The notes: a model not told the origin generated them from the letters alone. Shown: positions 1 to 6,012, numbered from the stretch's first letter. The stretch: DNA of 6,816 nt from JAJKJG01 sp036389455 (GCA_036389455.1 DASVPW010000095.1:1-6816); one strand, 5' to 3'. A program made the numbers and translations.

Positions 1-806
1 TGCAGCTCAGCGCCGGCTCGCCCATGAACGAGGCGCTGATCTCCGGCAACCTCGACTTCGCCTCGGGCGGCGTCGGCCCGCTGCTCACGATCTGGTCCCG
101 CACCCGCAACAACCTCAAGGTCAAGGGCGTCGCGGCCATCAACTCGATGCCGATCTGGCTCACCACCATCAGCCCGGACGTGAAGACCCTCAAGGACTTC
201 ACCGAGAAGGACCGGATCGCGCTGCCGGCCGTGAAGGTCTCGATCCAGGCCGTCACCCTCCAGATGGCGGCCGAGCAGGTTTTCGGGGCCGGCCAGCACG
301 GCCGGCTCGACGCGCTCACGGTCTCGATGAGCCATCCCGACGGCATGGCCGCCATGATGAGCGGTCGGTCCGAGATCACCGGCCACTTCACCTCGGCGCC
401 CTTCCAGTACCAGGAGCTTGCCGATCCGCGGGTCCGCAAGGTGGTCGATAGCTACGACGTGCTCGGCGGGCCGCATACCTTCAACGTGGTCTGGGCCTCG
501 ACGCGCTTCCACGACGAGAACCCGAAGATCGTCGAGGCCTTCGTTTCGGCCCTCGACGAGGCGATGAAGTTCATCAACGCGAACCAGAAGGAGGCGGCCG
601 AGATCTGGGTCAAGGCCGAGAACTCGAGGATGCCGGCCGCCGAGGCCGAGCGGCTCATCCGCCTGCCCGAGAACGAGTGGACCATGATCCCGAAGAAGGT
701 CATGGCCTACGCCGACTTCATGGGCCGCAACGGCCTGATCCCGGCGCGGCCCGAGAGCTGGAAGGACCTGTTCTTCCCCGAGGTCCACGGCCTCCCCGGC
801 AGCTGA
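1..806 (+). CDS. ABC transporter periplasmic substrate-binding protein, NMT1/TauA/SsuA type (5' end missing)
   Basis: This is the C-terminal part (267 residues visible) of a solute-binding protein that would capture a substrate in the periplasm for the ABC importer encoded just downstream. The frame is open from base 3, before the first in-frame ATG at 24, so that ATG is an internal Met and the true start and any signal peptide lie outside the window. Family signs are the early G-N-L-D-F-A-S-G-G segment (ligand-cleft region of NMT1-like proteins), the sequence S-P-D-V-K-T-L-K-D-F that usually precedes the second lobe, and a Met-rich stretch ending H-P-D-G-M-A-A-M-M-S-G. It ends in TGA 14 nt before the ATPase gene. 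Relatives bind sulfonates, nitrate, thiamine precursors, phthalate or other small anions, so the ligand cannot be assigned. The adjacent SDH/fumarase genes make an organic acid or aromatic acid a reasonable guess, which is inference only. Confidence 0.88.
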   Translation, partial: QLSAGSPMNEALISGNLDFASGGVGPLLTIWSRTRNNLKVKGVAAINSMPIWLTTISPDVKTLKDFTEKDRIALPAVKVSIQAVTLQMAAEQVFGAGQHGRLDALTVSMSHPDGMAAMMSGRSEITGHFTSAPFQYQELADPRVRKVVDSYDVLGGPHTFNVVWASTRFHDENPKIVEAFVSALDEAMKFINANQKEAAEIWVKAENSRMPAAEAERLIRLPENEWTMIPKKVMAYADFMGRNGLIPARPESWKDLFFPEVHGLPGS

Positions 807-820
807 AGCCTGAGCCCGCG

Positions 821-1609
821 ATGGGAAAGCCCCTCCTCGACGTGAACGGCGTCACGATCCAGTACAAGACGCCGCAGCACCTCGTGACCGCGACCTATCA
901 GGTCAGCTTCGGGGTCTGGCCGAGCGACCGCTACGTCATCCTCGGGCCGTCGGGCTGCGGGAAGTCGACGCTGCTCAAGGCCGTCGGCGGCTTCCTCGAT
1001 CCGGTCGAGGGCGAGATCAGGCTTCGCGACCGCAAGGTGACGGCGCCGGGCCCCGACCGCATGATGGTGTTCCAGGAGTTCGAGCAGCTCATGCCCTGGA
1101 AGACCGTGTACCAGAACGTGCTCTTTCCGATGCAGGTGACGGGCAAGTTCCGCGGCAAGGACGCCCACGACCGCGCCAATGCGATGGTCGAGAAGGTGAA
1201 CCTGACGCGGTTCAAGGACGTCTACCCGCACATGCTGTCCGGCGGCATGAAGATGCGCGTCGCGATCGCCCGCGCGATGGCGCTCGAGCCCGACATCCTC
1301 CTCATGGACGAGCCCTTCGCGGCCCTCGACGCGCTGACGCGGCGCAAGATGCAGCAGGAACTCCTCGGGCTATGGGACCAGCTCCGCTTCACGGTGCTGT
1401 TCGTGACCCACTCGATCGAGGAGGCGATCATCGTCGGCTCGCGCATCCTCGTGCTTTCGCCCCACCCCGGCCGCGTGCGCGCCGAGATGGGCGCCGAGGG
1501 CTTGAGCCACGAGAACGTCGACGAGGCCGCCTTCGGCGCGGTCTCGAAGCGCATCCACCGGCTCCTGTTCGAGCACGAGGTCGAGGCCGCCGAGGAGGCG
1601 CGGCCGTGA
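821..1609 (+). CDS. ABC transporter ATP-binding protein (TauB/SsuB/NrtD type)
   Basis: Cytoplasmic ATPase of 262 residues that powers the importer formed with the flanking binding protein and permease. All nucleotide-binding motifs are visible in order: Walker A G-P-S-G-C-G-K-S-T (residues 42-50), Q-loop Gln85 in V-F-Q, signature L-S-G-G-M (139-143), Walker B I-L-L-M-D-E-P (159-165), D-loop A-L-D (168-170) and switch His197 in V-T-H-S-I-E-E-A. Length is normal for the TauB/SsuB group. The frame stays open upstream to an ATG at 677, but that would overlap the binding-protein gene by 130 bases and add a proline/arginine-rich leader unlike the family. The ATG at 821 gives M-G-K-P-L-L-D-V-N-G, a normal ABC N-terminus. 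The stop overlaps the permease GTG in GTGA, which suggests translational coupling. The fold and role are certain; the substrate is unknown. Confidence 0.95.
   Translation: MGKPLLDVNGVTIQYKTPQHLVTATYQVSFGVWPSDRYVILGPSGCGKSTLLKAVGGFLDPVEGEIRLRDRKVTAPGPDRMMVFQEFEQLMPWKTVYQNVLFPMQVTGKFRGKDAHDRANAMVEKVNLTRFKDVYPHMLSGGMKMRVAIARAMALEPDILLMDEPFAALDALTRRKMQQELLGLWDQLRFTVLFVTHSIEEAIIVGSRILVLSPHPGRVRAEMGAEGLSHENVDEAAFGAVSKRIHRLLFEHEVEAAEEARP
1592..1598 (+). promoter_or_regulatory. Shine-Dalgarno of the ABC permease
   Basis: GAGGAGG lies inside the last codons of the ATPase gene, 7 nt before the GTG at 1606. It decides the start of the permease in favour of this overlapping GTG over the ATG at 1624, and fits coupled translation of ATPase and permease. 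Confidence 0.6.
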
Positions 1610-2505
1610 CGGCGCTCGCGCCCATGCAGGCCCCGGCGTCGCAGGCGCCCGTCGAGCGGCCGGACTTCGAGGCCGAGCTCGTCGATCCCACGGGGCTCGT
1701 CGTCGTCGAGCGCCCACTGCCCTTCTACGAGCGCATCCTCAAGCACGAGGGCGTGCAGAACGGTGCGATTCTCGCCTGCCTCGCGCTTGCCTGGGAGCTC
1801 TACGCCCGCTTCCTCGACAACCCGCTGCTCTTGCCGACCTTCACCGAGATGGTCGCGACCTTCGTGCGCGACATGCAGAGCGGGCTCCTCGTCAACCGCA
1901 TCACCACCTCCCTGAAATCGCTCGCCTACGGCTACGGCGCCGGGCTCGCGCTCGCCGCTGTGTTCACCTCGGTCGCGGTCTCGACCCGCATCGGCTCGGG
2001 GCTTCTCTCCACGCTCACCGCGATGTTCAATCCCCTGCCGGCGATCGCGCTCCTGCCGCTGGCCCTGATCTGGTTCGGCCTCGGCACGCCGTCGCTCGTC
2101 TTCGTCATCATCCACTCGGTCCTGTGGGCGGTGTCGCTCAACACCCTCGTCGGCTTCCGCAGCGTGCCCGAGACCTTGCGCATGAGCGGGCGCAACTTCG
2201 GCCTGCGCGGCATCCCCTACGTGGCGCTGATCCTCGTCCCGGCGGCGTTTGCCGCGATCCTCGCCGGCATGAAGATCGGCTGGGCCTTCGCCTGGCGCAC
2301 GCTGATCGCGGCCGAGCTTGTCTTCGGCGTCTCCTCCCGGTCCGGCGGCCTCGGCTGGTACATCTTCGAGGCGAGATCCGAACTCGAGACCGCGAAGGTC
2401 TTCGCCGGCCTCTTCGCCGTGATTCTCATCGGCCTCTTCGTCGAATCCGTGATCTTCAAGTTCATCGAGCGCCGCACGGTGCTGCGCTGGGGCATGCAGC
2501 GGTGA
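1606..2505 (+). CDS. ABC transporter permease (SsuC/TauC type, BPD_transp_1)
   Basis: Inner-membrane permease of 299 residues, the translocation channel of the importer. I place the start at GTG 1606: it overlaps the ATPase stop (GTGA) and has a strong Shine-Dalgarno GAGGAGG at 1592-1598, 7 nt upstream. The ATG at 1624 is a weaker alternative six codons on. About 45 hydrophilic N-terminal residues precede the first membrane span (about 52-70). Further hydrophobic stretches lie near 103-125, 140-160, 163-182, 205-240 and 264-285. The cytoplasmic EAA-type loop that docks on the ATPase is visible around residues 193-222 (M-S-G-R-N-F-G-L-R-G followed by I-L-V-P and I-L-A-G). The polar N-terminal extension is longer than in enterobacterial SsuC (about 260 residues in total); its role is unknown. 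The substrate is not determined by sequence. Confidence 0.93.
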   Translation: MTALAPMQAPASQAPVERPDFEAELVDPTGLVVVERPLPFYERILKHEGVQNGAILACLALAWELYARFLDNPLLLPTFTEMVATFVRDMQSGLLVNRITTSLKSLAYGYGAGLALAAVFTSVAVSTRIGSGLLSTLTAMFNPLPAIALLPLALIWFGLGTPSLVFVIIHSVLWAVSLNTLVGFRSVPETLRMSGRNFGLRGIPYVALILVPAAFAAILAGMKIGWAFAWRTLIAAELVFGVSSRSGGLGWYIFEARSELETAKVFAGLFAVILIGLFVESVIFKFIERRTVLRWGMQR

Positions 2506-2518
2506 GGCCCGCCGCGCC

Positions 2519-3445
2519 GTGATCGGCGCGATCTTCCTGGCGCTCGCACCGGCCGCCGGGCTGATCGCGTTGGGCGCTTGGCTCAAGCGGGCGCACTTCC
2601 TGCCCGATCCCTTCTGGCCCGGCGCCGAGCGCCTCGCCTACTTCATCCTCCTGCCGGCCCTCCTCGTCCACAGCCTCGCCATGGCGGACCTCTCGGGGGT
2701 GCCGGTCGCGCGGCTGATGCTCGTGATCGCGCTCGCGCTGATCATCGTCGCCGCGCTTCTCGCGGGCTTTCGCCCATGGATGCGGATCGGCGGGCCGGCC
2801 TTCACCTCCGTGTTCCAGGGCGGCATCCGCTTCAACAACTACGTCGGCCTCACCGTCGCGGCGGGGCTGATGGGCGGCCCCGGCATCGCCCTCGCGGCCG
2901 TCGCCAACGCCACCATCGTGCCGATCGCCAACCTCTTCTGCATCCTCGTCTTCGCCAAATACGCCGGCGGCCAAGCGAGTTTCTTAGGGATCGCCCGCTC
3001 GATCGTGACGAACCCTCTCATCGTCGCCTCCGCCATCGGCGCCGTCCTCCAGGCCACAGGCCTCGGCCTGCCGCCCGGCCTCGAAGGCATGTTGCGGGCG
3101 CTCGGCGCCGCCTCTTTGCCGATCGGGCTTCTCTGCGTCGGCGCCGCCTTCGACCTCTTTGCCGTGCGCCAGGGTCTGCGTGCGACCCTCATCTCGTCCG
3201 CGGCGAAGTTCGTCGCGTTGCCGCTCGCCACCTTCCTGACCTGCCTCGCGTTCGACGTGCGCGGCCCGGCGGCGCTGACCGCCATGCTGTTCCAGAGCCT
3301 GCCGACGGCCTCCTCGGCCTACATCCTCGCCCGCCACCTCGGCGGCGACGCCCCCCTCATGGCCGGCATCACCGCCCTCCAGACGGTTGCGGCGGCGCTC
3401 GCGATCCCCCTCGCGCTCCTCGCCGCGATGCGGTGGCTGGGATGA
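2519..3445 (+). CDS. AEC family transporter (auxin efflux carrier / malate permease-like)
   Basis: Polytopic inner-membrane carrier of 308 residues, matching the Mem_trans/AEC family, whose bacterial members include malate and malonate permeases (MleP, MdcF). About ten hydrophobic segments are visible, near residues 3-20, 38-55, 65-84, 107-125, 128-147, 161-179, 194-213, 223-243, 251-270 and 282-304, the usual two five-helix halves. Recognisable patches are the N-terminal L-K-R-A-H-F-L-P-D, R-F-N-N-Y (104-108), N-P-L-I (165-168) and L-P-T-A-S-S-A-Y-I-L-A-R-H (261-273), all typical of the family. The start is GTG 2519, 13 nt after the permease stop; a GTGAGG at 2502-2507 spanning that stop can serve as ribosome binding site, though its 11-nt spacing is long. 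Placed between an ABC importer and a dicarboxylate-type catabolic block, it could move a substrate or product acid; that is inference. Confidence 0.9.
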   Translation: MIGAIFLALAPAAGLIALGAWLKRAHFLPDPFWPGAERLAYFILLPALLVHSLAMADLSGVPVARLMLVIALALIIVAALLAGFRPWMRIGGPAFTSVFQGGIRFNNYVGLTVAAGLMGGPGIALAAVANATIVPIANLFCILVFAKYAGGQASFLGIARSIVTNPLIVASAIGAVLQATGLGLPPGLEGMLRALGAASLPIGLLCVGAAFDLFAVRQGLRATLISSAAKFVALPLATFLTCLAFDVRGPAALTAMLFQSLPTASSAYILARHLGGDAPLMAGITALQTVAAALAIPLALLAAMRWLG

Positions 3446-3447
3446 TT

Positions 3448-3560
3448 CCACTATCGTCCCCGGCGAGCCGAAGCGGAGCGGAGGCAAGGGAAGGGGACCC
3501 ACCTACCAGATGGCCCTGGGTCCCCTTCCCGGCGCTTCGCGCCGCCGGGGACGACAGTGG
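3448..3560. repeat. 113-nt imperfect palindrome after the AEC gene (terminator-like or REP-like element)
   Basis: The outer arms 3448-3465 and 3543-3560 are complementary at 17 of 18 positions (core TCGTCCCCGGCG / CGCCGGGGACGA). The inner arms GGGAAGGGGACCCA (3488-3501) and TGGGTCCCCTTCCC (3517-3530) are perfectly complementary over 14 bp around a 15-nt loop. Between them, CGAAGCG (3469-3475) can pair with CGCTTCG (3533-3539), leaving a 12-nt bulge on the left side only. The element begins 2 nt past the AEC stop, so the transcript would end in a long stable hairpin. No T-tract follows, so simple intrinsic termination is not proven. Short G/C-rich dyads of this kind recur between genes in many Methylobacterium-type genomes. 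I therefore favour a dispersed intergenic repeat that may also protect or end the upstream mRNA. Confidence 0.75.
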
Positions 3561-3577
3561 AGAGGCATTTGCCTCTC
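3560..3577. promoter_or_regulatory. 18-nt perfect dyad, candidate operator upstream of the SDH-like block
   Basis: GAGAGGCA-TT-TGCCTCTC forms two perfect 8-bp arms around a 2-nt centre. With so short a centre it makes a poor RNA hairpin but a good site for a dimeric DNA-binding regulator. It lies 63 nt before the GTG of the iron-sulfur subunit, where a promoter for the downstream block is expected. A weak sigma70-like pair overlaps it (TTGCCT 3569-3574, 17-nt gap, TAGGCT 3592-3597), too poor to call alone. It touches the end of the large palindrome at 3448-3560, so it could instead be the tail of that repeat. Confidence 0.35.
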
Positions 3578-3627
3578 ATCCAACCCCGTCCTAGGCTCCG
3601 CCCGGCCGCGAAGGCCCAAGAAACACG

Positions 3628-3633
3628 TGAGGA
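3628..3633 (+). promoter_or_regulatory. Shine-Dalgarno deciding the GTG start of the iron-sulfur subunit
   Basis: TGAGGA sits 7 nt before GTG 3641. There is no ATG at the N-terminus: the first in-frame ATG lies inside the [2Fe-2S] motif, so this site fixes the GTG as the start. Confidence 0.6.
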
Positions 3634-3640
3634 AACGTAA

Positions 3641-4378
3641 GTGCCGGCTTCCGCCGAAAAGCAGCCCGCCACCCTCAGCGTCCGCGTCTGGCGCGGGACC
3701 GGCGAAGGGCGCTTCGAGCGCTACGCGGTGCCGGCCGCGCCGAGCCAGACCGTGCTCGACCTCGTTACCTACATCCAGAGGTCCCTCGACCCGACGCTGT
3801 CGTACCGCTTCGCCTGCCGGGTCGGCATGTGCGGCTCCTGCGCCATGACGGTCAACGGGCGCCCGCGCTGGACCTGCCGCACCCACGTCGCGAAGGTCGC
3901 GGCCGAGGGCGAGATCGTCATCGAGCCTCTGCGCAACATGCCGGTCGTGAAGGACCTCGCCGTCGACATGGCCGCGTTCTTCGATAAGTGGACGCAGGCG
4001 AAGGGCGCCTTCGTGCCGTCCGCGGATGCGGCGGCGGACTTCGCCCTCGTCCCGCCCGCCTCGCCGGAGCGGCAGGAGGCCGATGCCGCGATCGAGTGCA
4101 TCGGCTGCGGCGTCTGCCATGCCGCCTGCGACGTGGTCGCCTGGAACCCCGGCTACCTCGGCCCGGCGGCGCTGAACCGCGCCTGGACCCTCGTCAACGA
4201 CGTGCGCGACGAAGGACAGGGCGAGCGCCTCCTCGCCGTCGCGGGCGACGCCGGCTGCCACGCCTGCCACAGCCACGAGAGCTGCCGCACCTACTGCCCG
4301 AAGTCGCTCAATCCCACGGCGTCCATCGCCGGCCTGAAGCGCGCCGTCACCCGCGCCGTGCTAAGGGGCGGGCCGTGA
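3641..4378 (+). CDS. Succinate dehydrogenase/fumarate reductase-type iron-sulfur subunit (SdhB/FrdB-like)
   Basis: Protein of 245 residues that would carry electrons from a flavoprotein subunit through three Fe-S clusters to a quinone site at the inner membrane. The N-terminal plant-type ferredoxin domain shows C59, C64, C67 and C79 ([2Fe-2S]; C-R-V-G-M-C-G-S-C). The C-terminal helical domain shows C153-I-G-C156-G-V-C159 plus C219-P for [4Fe-4S], and C163, C209 and C215 for the third cluster, usually [3Fe-4S]. By motif alignment to E. coli SdhB, His210 matches His207 and Trp168 matches Trp164. However, Pro160 becomes Asp164, Trp163 becomes Ala167, Ile209 becomes His212, and there is an extra C206. 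The start is GTG 3641, set by TGAGGA. The stop overlaps the next gene in GTGA. No SdhA-like flavoprotein gene is in the window. The family is certain, but whether it oxidises succinate, reduces fumarate or serves an analogue is open. Confidence 0.92.
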   Translation: MPASAEKQPATLSVRVWRGTGEGRFERYAVPAAPSQTVLDLVTYIQRSLDPTLSYRFACRVGMCGSCAMTVNGRPRWTCRTHVAKVAAEGEIVIEPLRNMPVVKDLAVDMAAFFDKWTQAKGAFVPSADAAADFALVPPASPERQEADAAIECIGCGVCHAACDVVAWNPGYLGPAALNRAWTLVNDVRDEGQGERLLAVAGDAGCHACHSHESCRTYCPKSLNPTASIAGLKRAVTRAVLRGGP

Positions 4379-4746
4379 GCGCGCCCGCCTTCGTGGCCCG
4401 CACGCCGTCGCGCATCCGATGGGAGGCGCGGCTGTGGGTGGCCCAGAGGCTCTCCGCCATGGTGCTGGCGCTCTGCGTCGTCGTGCACCTTGCGACCATT
4501 ATCGTCGCGGTGCGCGGCGGCCTCTCCGCCGCCGAGATTCTGTCGCGCACCCGCGGCAACGCGGCATGGCTCGCGTTCTATGGCCTGTTCGTCGCCGCCG
4601 TCGCGATCCACGCTCCCATCGGCCTCAGGAGCATTGTTTCGGAATGGCTCGGCTGGCGTGGGCGCTCCCTGGACCTCGCGGCGGCGCTGTTTGCCGCCTT
4701 CATCGCCGCCGCCGGCCTCAGGGCCGTGCTCGGGCTCTACGCATGA
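4375..4746 (+). CDS. SdhC-like membrane anchor subunit 1
   Basis: Small hydrophobic protein of 123 residues that would anchor the iron-sulfur subunit in the inner membrane and form heme and quinone sites. Three membrane spans are expected near 23-45, 64-87 and 98-121. Family marks are Q-R-L-S (24-27), aligned with the H-R-V-S-G of E. coli SdhC, His38 in span 1, and H79-x3-G-L-R in span 2, which matches the heme-ligand motif H84-x3-G-I-R of E. coli SdhC. W-L-G-W-R follows (91-95). I place the start at GTG 4375, overlapping the preceding stop (GTGA); the frame stays open far upstream, but only as a shadow of the iron-sulfur gene. It resembles the next gene product along its length, including both His positions. 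It ends with an ATGA overlap into that gene. Assignment rests on motifs and position, since these anchors diverge fast. Confidence 0.85.
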   Translation: MSAPAFVARTPSRIRWEARLWVAQRLSAMVLALCVVVHLATIIVAVRGGLSAAEILSRTRGNAAWLAFYGLFVAAVAIHAPIGLRSIVSEWLGWRGRSLDLAAALFAAFIAAAGLRAVLGLYA

Positions 4747-5114
4747 CCGCCGCGCTCCTGCCCGCCGCCTCCGCGCTCAAGCGCCGCTCGCACCCGGCCT
4801 ACGTCGCCTTCCTGGTGCACCGCCTCTCGGGGCTGCTGCTGGCGCTGTTCCTGCCGATGCACTTCTGGGCGCTGGGGCAGGCGATCGAGGGCGAGGCGAG
4901 GCTCGACGCTTTCCTGCGCTGGACCGACAGCCCGCTGACGAAGTTCGCCGAGTTCGGGCTCGTGGTGCTCCTCGCCGCGCACCTCGGCGGCGGCCTGCGG
5001 CTCCTGTCCATCGAGTTCCTGGGCTGGCGCGACTGGCAGAGCCGGTTGATCGCCTTCGGCTTCGCCCTCGGCCTCGCCTTCGGCCTCCTCTTCCTCCTGA
5101 ACCTCGGAGCATGA
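4743..5114 (+). CDS. SdhC-like membrane anchor subunit 2
   Basis: A second 123-residue membrane anchor. It begins at ATG 4743 inside the ATGA overlap with anchor 1. It carries H26-R-L-S-G (26-30), the classical SdhC signature whose Arg lines the quinone pocket in E. coli, then His40 in the first span (about 22-48), H80-x3-G-L-R in the second (68-90) and F-L-G-W-R (92-96). A third span covers about 102-121. By these marks it is closer to SdhC than anchor 1 is, so calling the pair C and D by gene order could mislead. Four candidate axial His ligands across the two anchors would be enough for two b hemes. The gene ends one base before the ATG of the hydro-lyase alpha subunit, which argues for co-expression of dehydrogenase and hydratase. 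Confidence 0.87.
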   Translation: MTAALLPAASALKRRSHPAYVAFLVHRLSGLLLALFLPMHFWALGQAIEGEARLDAFLRWTDSPLTKFAEFGLVVLLAAHLGGGLRLLSIEFLGWRDWQSRLIAFGFALGLAFGLLFLLNLGA

Positions 5115-5115
5115 C

Positions 5116-6012
5116 ATGCTCGCCGACGCCGATCTTCTCGCGCTCGATCCCGCCGAGGTCGAGGACATCGCCAAGGAGCTCTACATCCGGGCGCTCAAGA
5201 TCCTGCCGCCGCAGGTCAAGCGCGGCTTCGACCGCCTGACGCGGGACGAGGACGATCCGACCGCCAAGACCATCCTCGACACGATGGTCAGGAACATCGC
5301 GGTCGCCGAGCGCACCCGCAACCTCCTGTGCCAGGACACCGGCATCCCGATCTACAACGTCACGATCGGCCGCGACGTGCGCCTCGACGGCGTAGAGCTG
5401 AAGGAGGCGATCCGCCGCGGCGTCGAGCGCGCGACCCGCGAGCACCCCTTACGCTCCTCCGTGGTGCATCCGATCACGCGGGTGAACGAGCAGACCTCCT
5501 GCGGGCGCCTCGTGCCCGTCATCAATCTCGACTTCGACGAGGCGCCCCGGCAGGTCCGCATCGAGATGGTCCCGAAGGGTTCAGGGAGCGAGAACGGCTC
5601 GTTCCTCAAGATGCTGATCCCGGCCGACGGCGTCGACGGCATCAAGAGCTACGTCGTCGACCGCGTGATCGAGGTCGGCGGCCGGGTCTGCCCGCCGACC
5701 ATCGTCGGCGTCGGCATCGGCGGCACGTCCGATCTTTGCATGCACCTCGCGAAGGTGGCTGCGACGCGCCCGTTGGGATCGGCGTGCCAGGATCCCGAGG
5801 GCGAGAAGTTGGAAAAAATGCTGTCGATCGCCGTCAACAGCCTCGGCATTGGCCCGCAAGGCTTGGGCGGGCGCGGCACCGCGTTTGCGGTCCACGTCGA
5901 GACCGCGGCGACGCACATCACCATGAACCCCGTCGCCGTGAACATCCAATGCCACTCGGCGCGCCGCGCCTCGGCGACGATCTCGGCGGAAGGCGTGGCG
6001 TATGGGTTCTGA
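5116..6012 (+). CDS. Class I fumarate hydratase / L(+)-tartrate dehydratase-type alpha subunit
   Basis: Subunit of 298 residues of an oxygen-sensitive [4Fe-4S] hydro-lyase (TtdA/Fumerase domain) that adds water to, or removes it from, fumarate, tartrate or mesaconate-type acids in the cytoplasm. Three cluster Cys are visible at the expected places: C72 in C-Q-D-T-G, C192 in V-C-P-P-T followed by G-V-G-I-G-G, and C279 in I-Q-C-H-S-A-R-R. Asp74 corresponds to the catalytic Asp of the C-Q-D-T-G motif (Asp135 in the Leishmania enzyme). Length fits the two-subunit form (E. coli TtdA about 300) rather than fused FumA (about 550). The segment H-P-I-T-R-V-N-E-Q-T-S (118-128) departs from the D-P-L-T-R-x-N-T-G form common in fumarases. 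The start is ATG 5116 with GGAG at 5106-5109, 6 nt upstream. Substrate among fumarate, tartrate and analogues is undecided. Confidence 0.92.
   Translation: MLADADLLALDPAEVEDIAKELYIRALKILPPQVKRGFDRLTRDEDDPTAKTILDTMVRNIAVAERTRNLLCQDTGIPIYNVTIGRDVRLDGVELKEAIRRGVERATREHPLRSSVVHPITRVNEQTSCGRLVPVINLDFDEAPRQVRIEMVPKGSGSENGSFLKMLIPADGVDGIKSYVVDRVIEVGGRVCPPTIVGVGIGGTSDLCMHLAKVAATRPLGSACQDPEGEKLEKMLSIAVNSLGIGPQGLGGRGTAFAVHVETAATHITMNPVAVNIQCHSARRASATISAEGVAYGF

Noticed and set aside
677..820. N-terminal extension of the ATPase to the ATG at 677
   Set aside because: It overlaps the binding-protein gene and adds 48 Pro/Arg-rich residues; the ATG at 821 gives a standard ABC N-terminus.
1222..2586. 454-codon open frame on the minus strand opposite the ATPase and permease genes
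   Set aside because: It is the antisense of two well-supported ABC genes; its product is rich in Arg/Glu/Asp/His without domains, the pattern given by reverse frames of GC-rich coding DNA.
2578..3594. 338-codon plus-strand frame overlapping the AEC gene
   Set aside because: It encodes an Arg/Pro/His-rich product out of frame with the AEC transporter, whose membrane topology and family motifs are clear.
3569..3597. Sigma70-like promoter TTGCCT-N17-TAGGCT before the iron-sulfur subunit
   Set aside because: Only three of six bases match the consensus in each box; in GC-rich DNA this is near chance, so it is noted only as context for the dyad.
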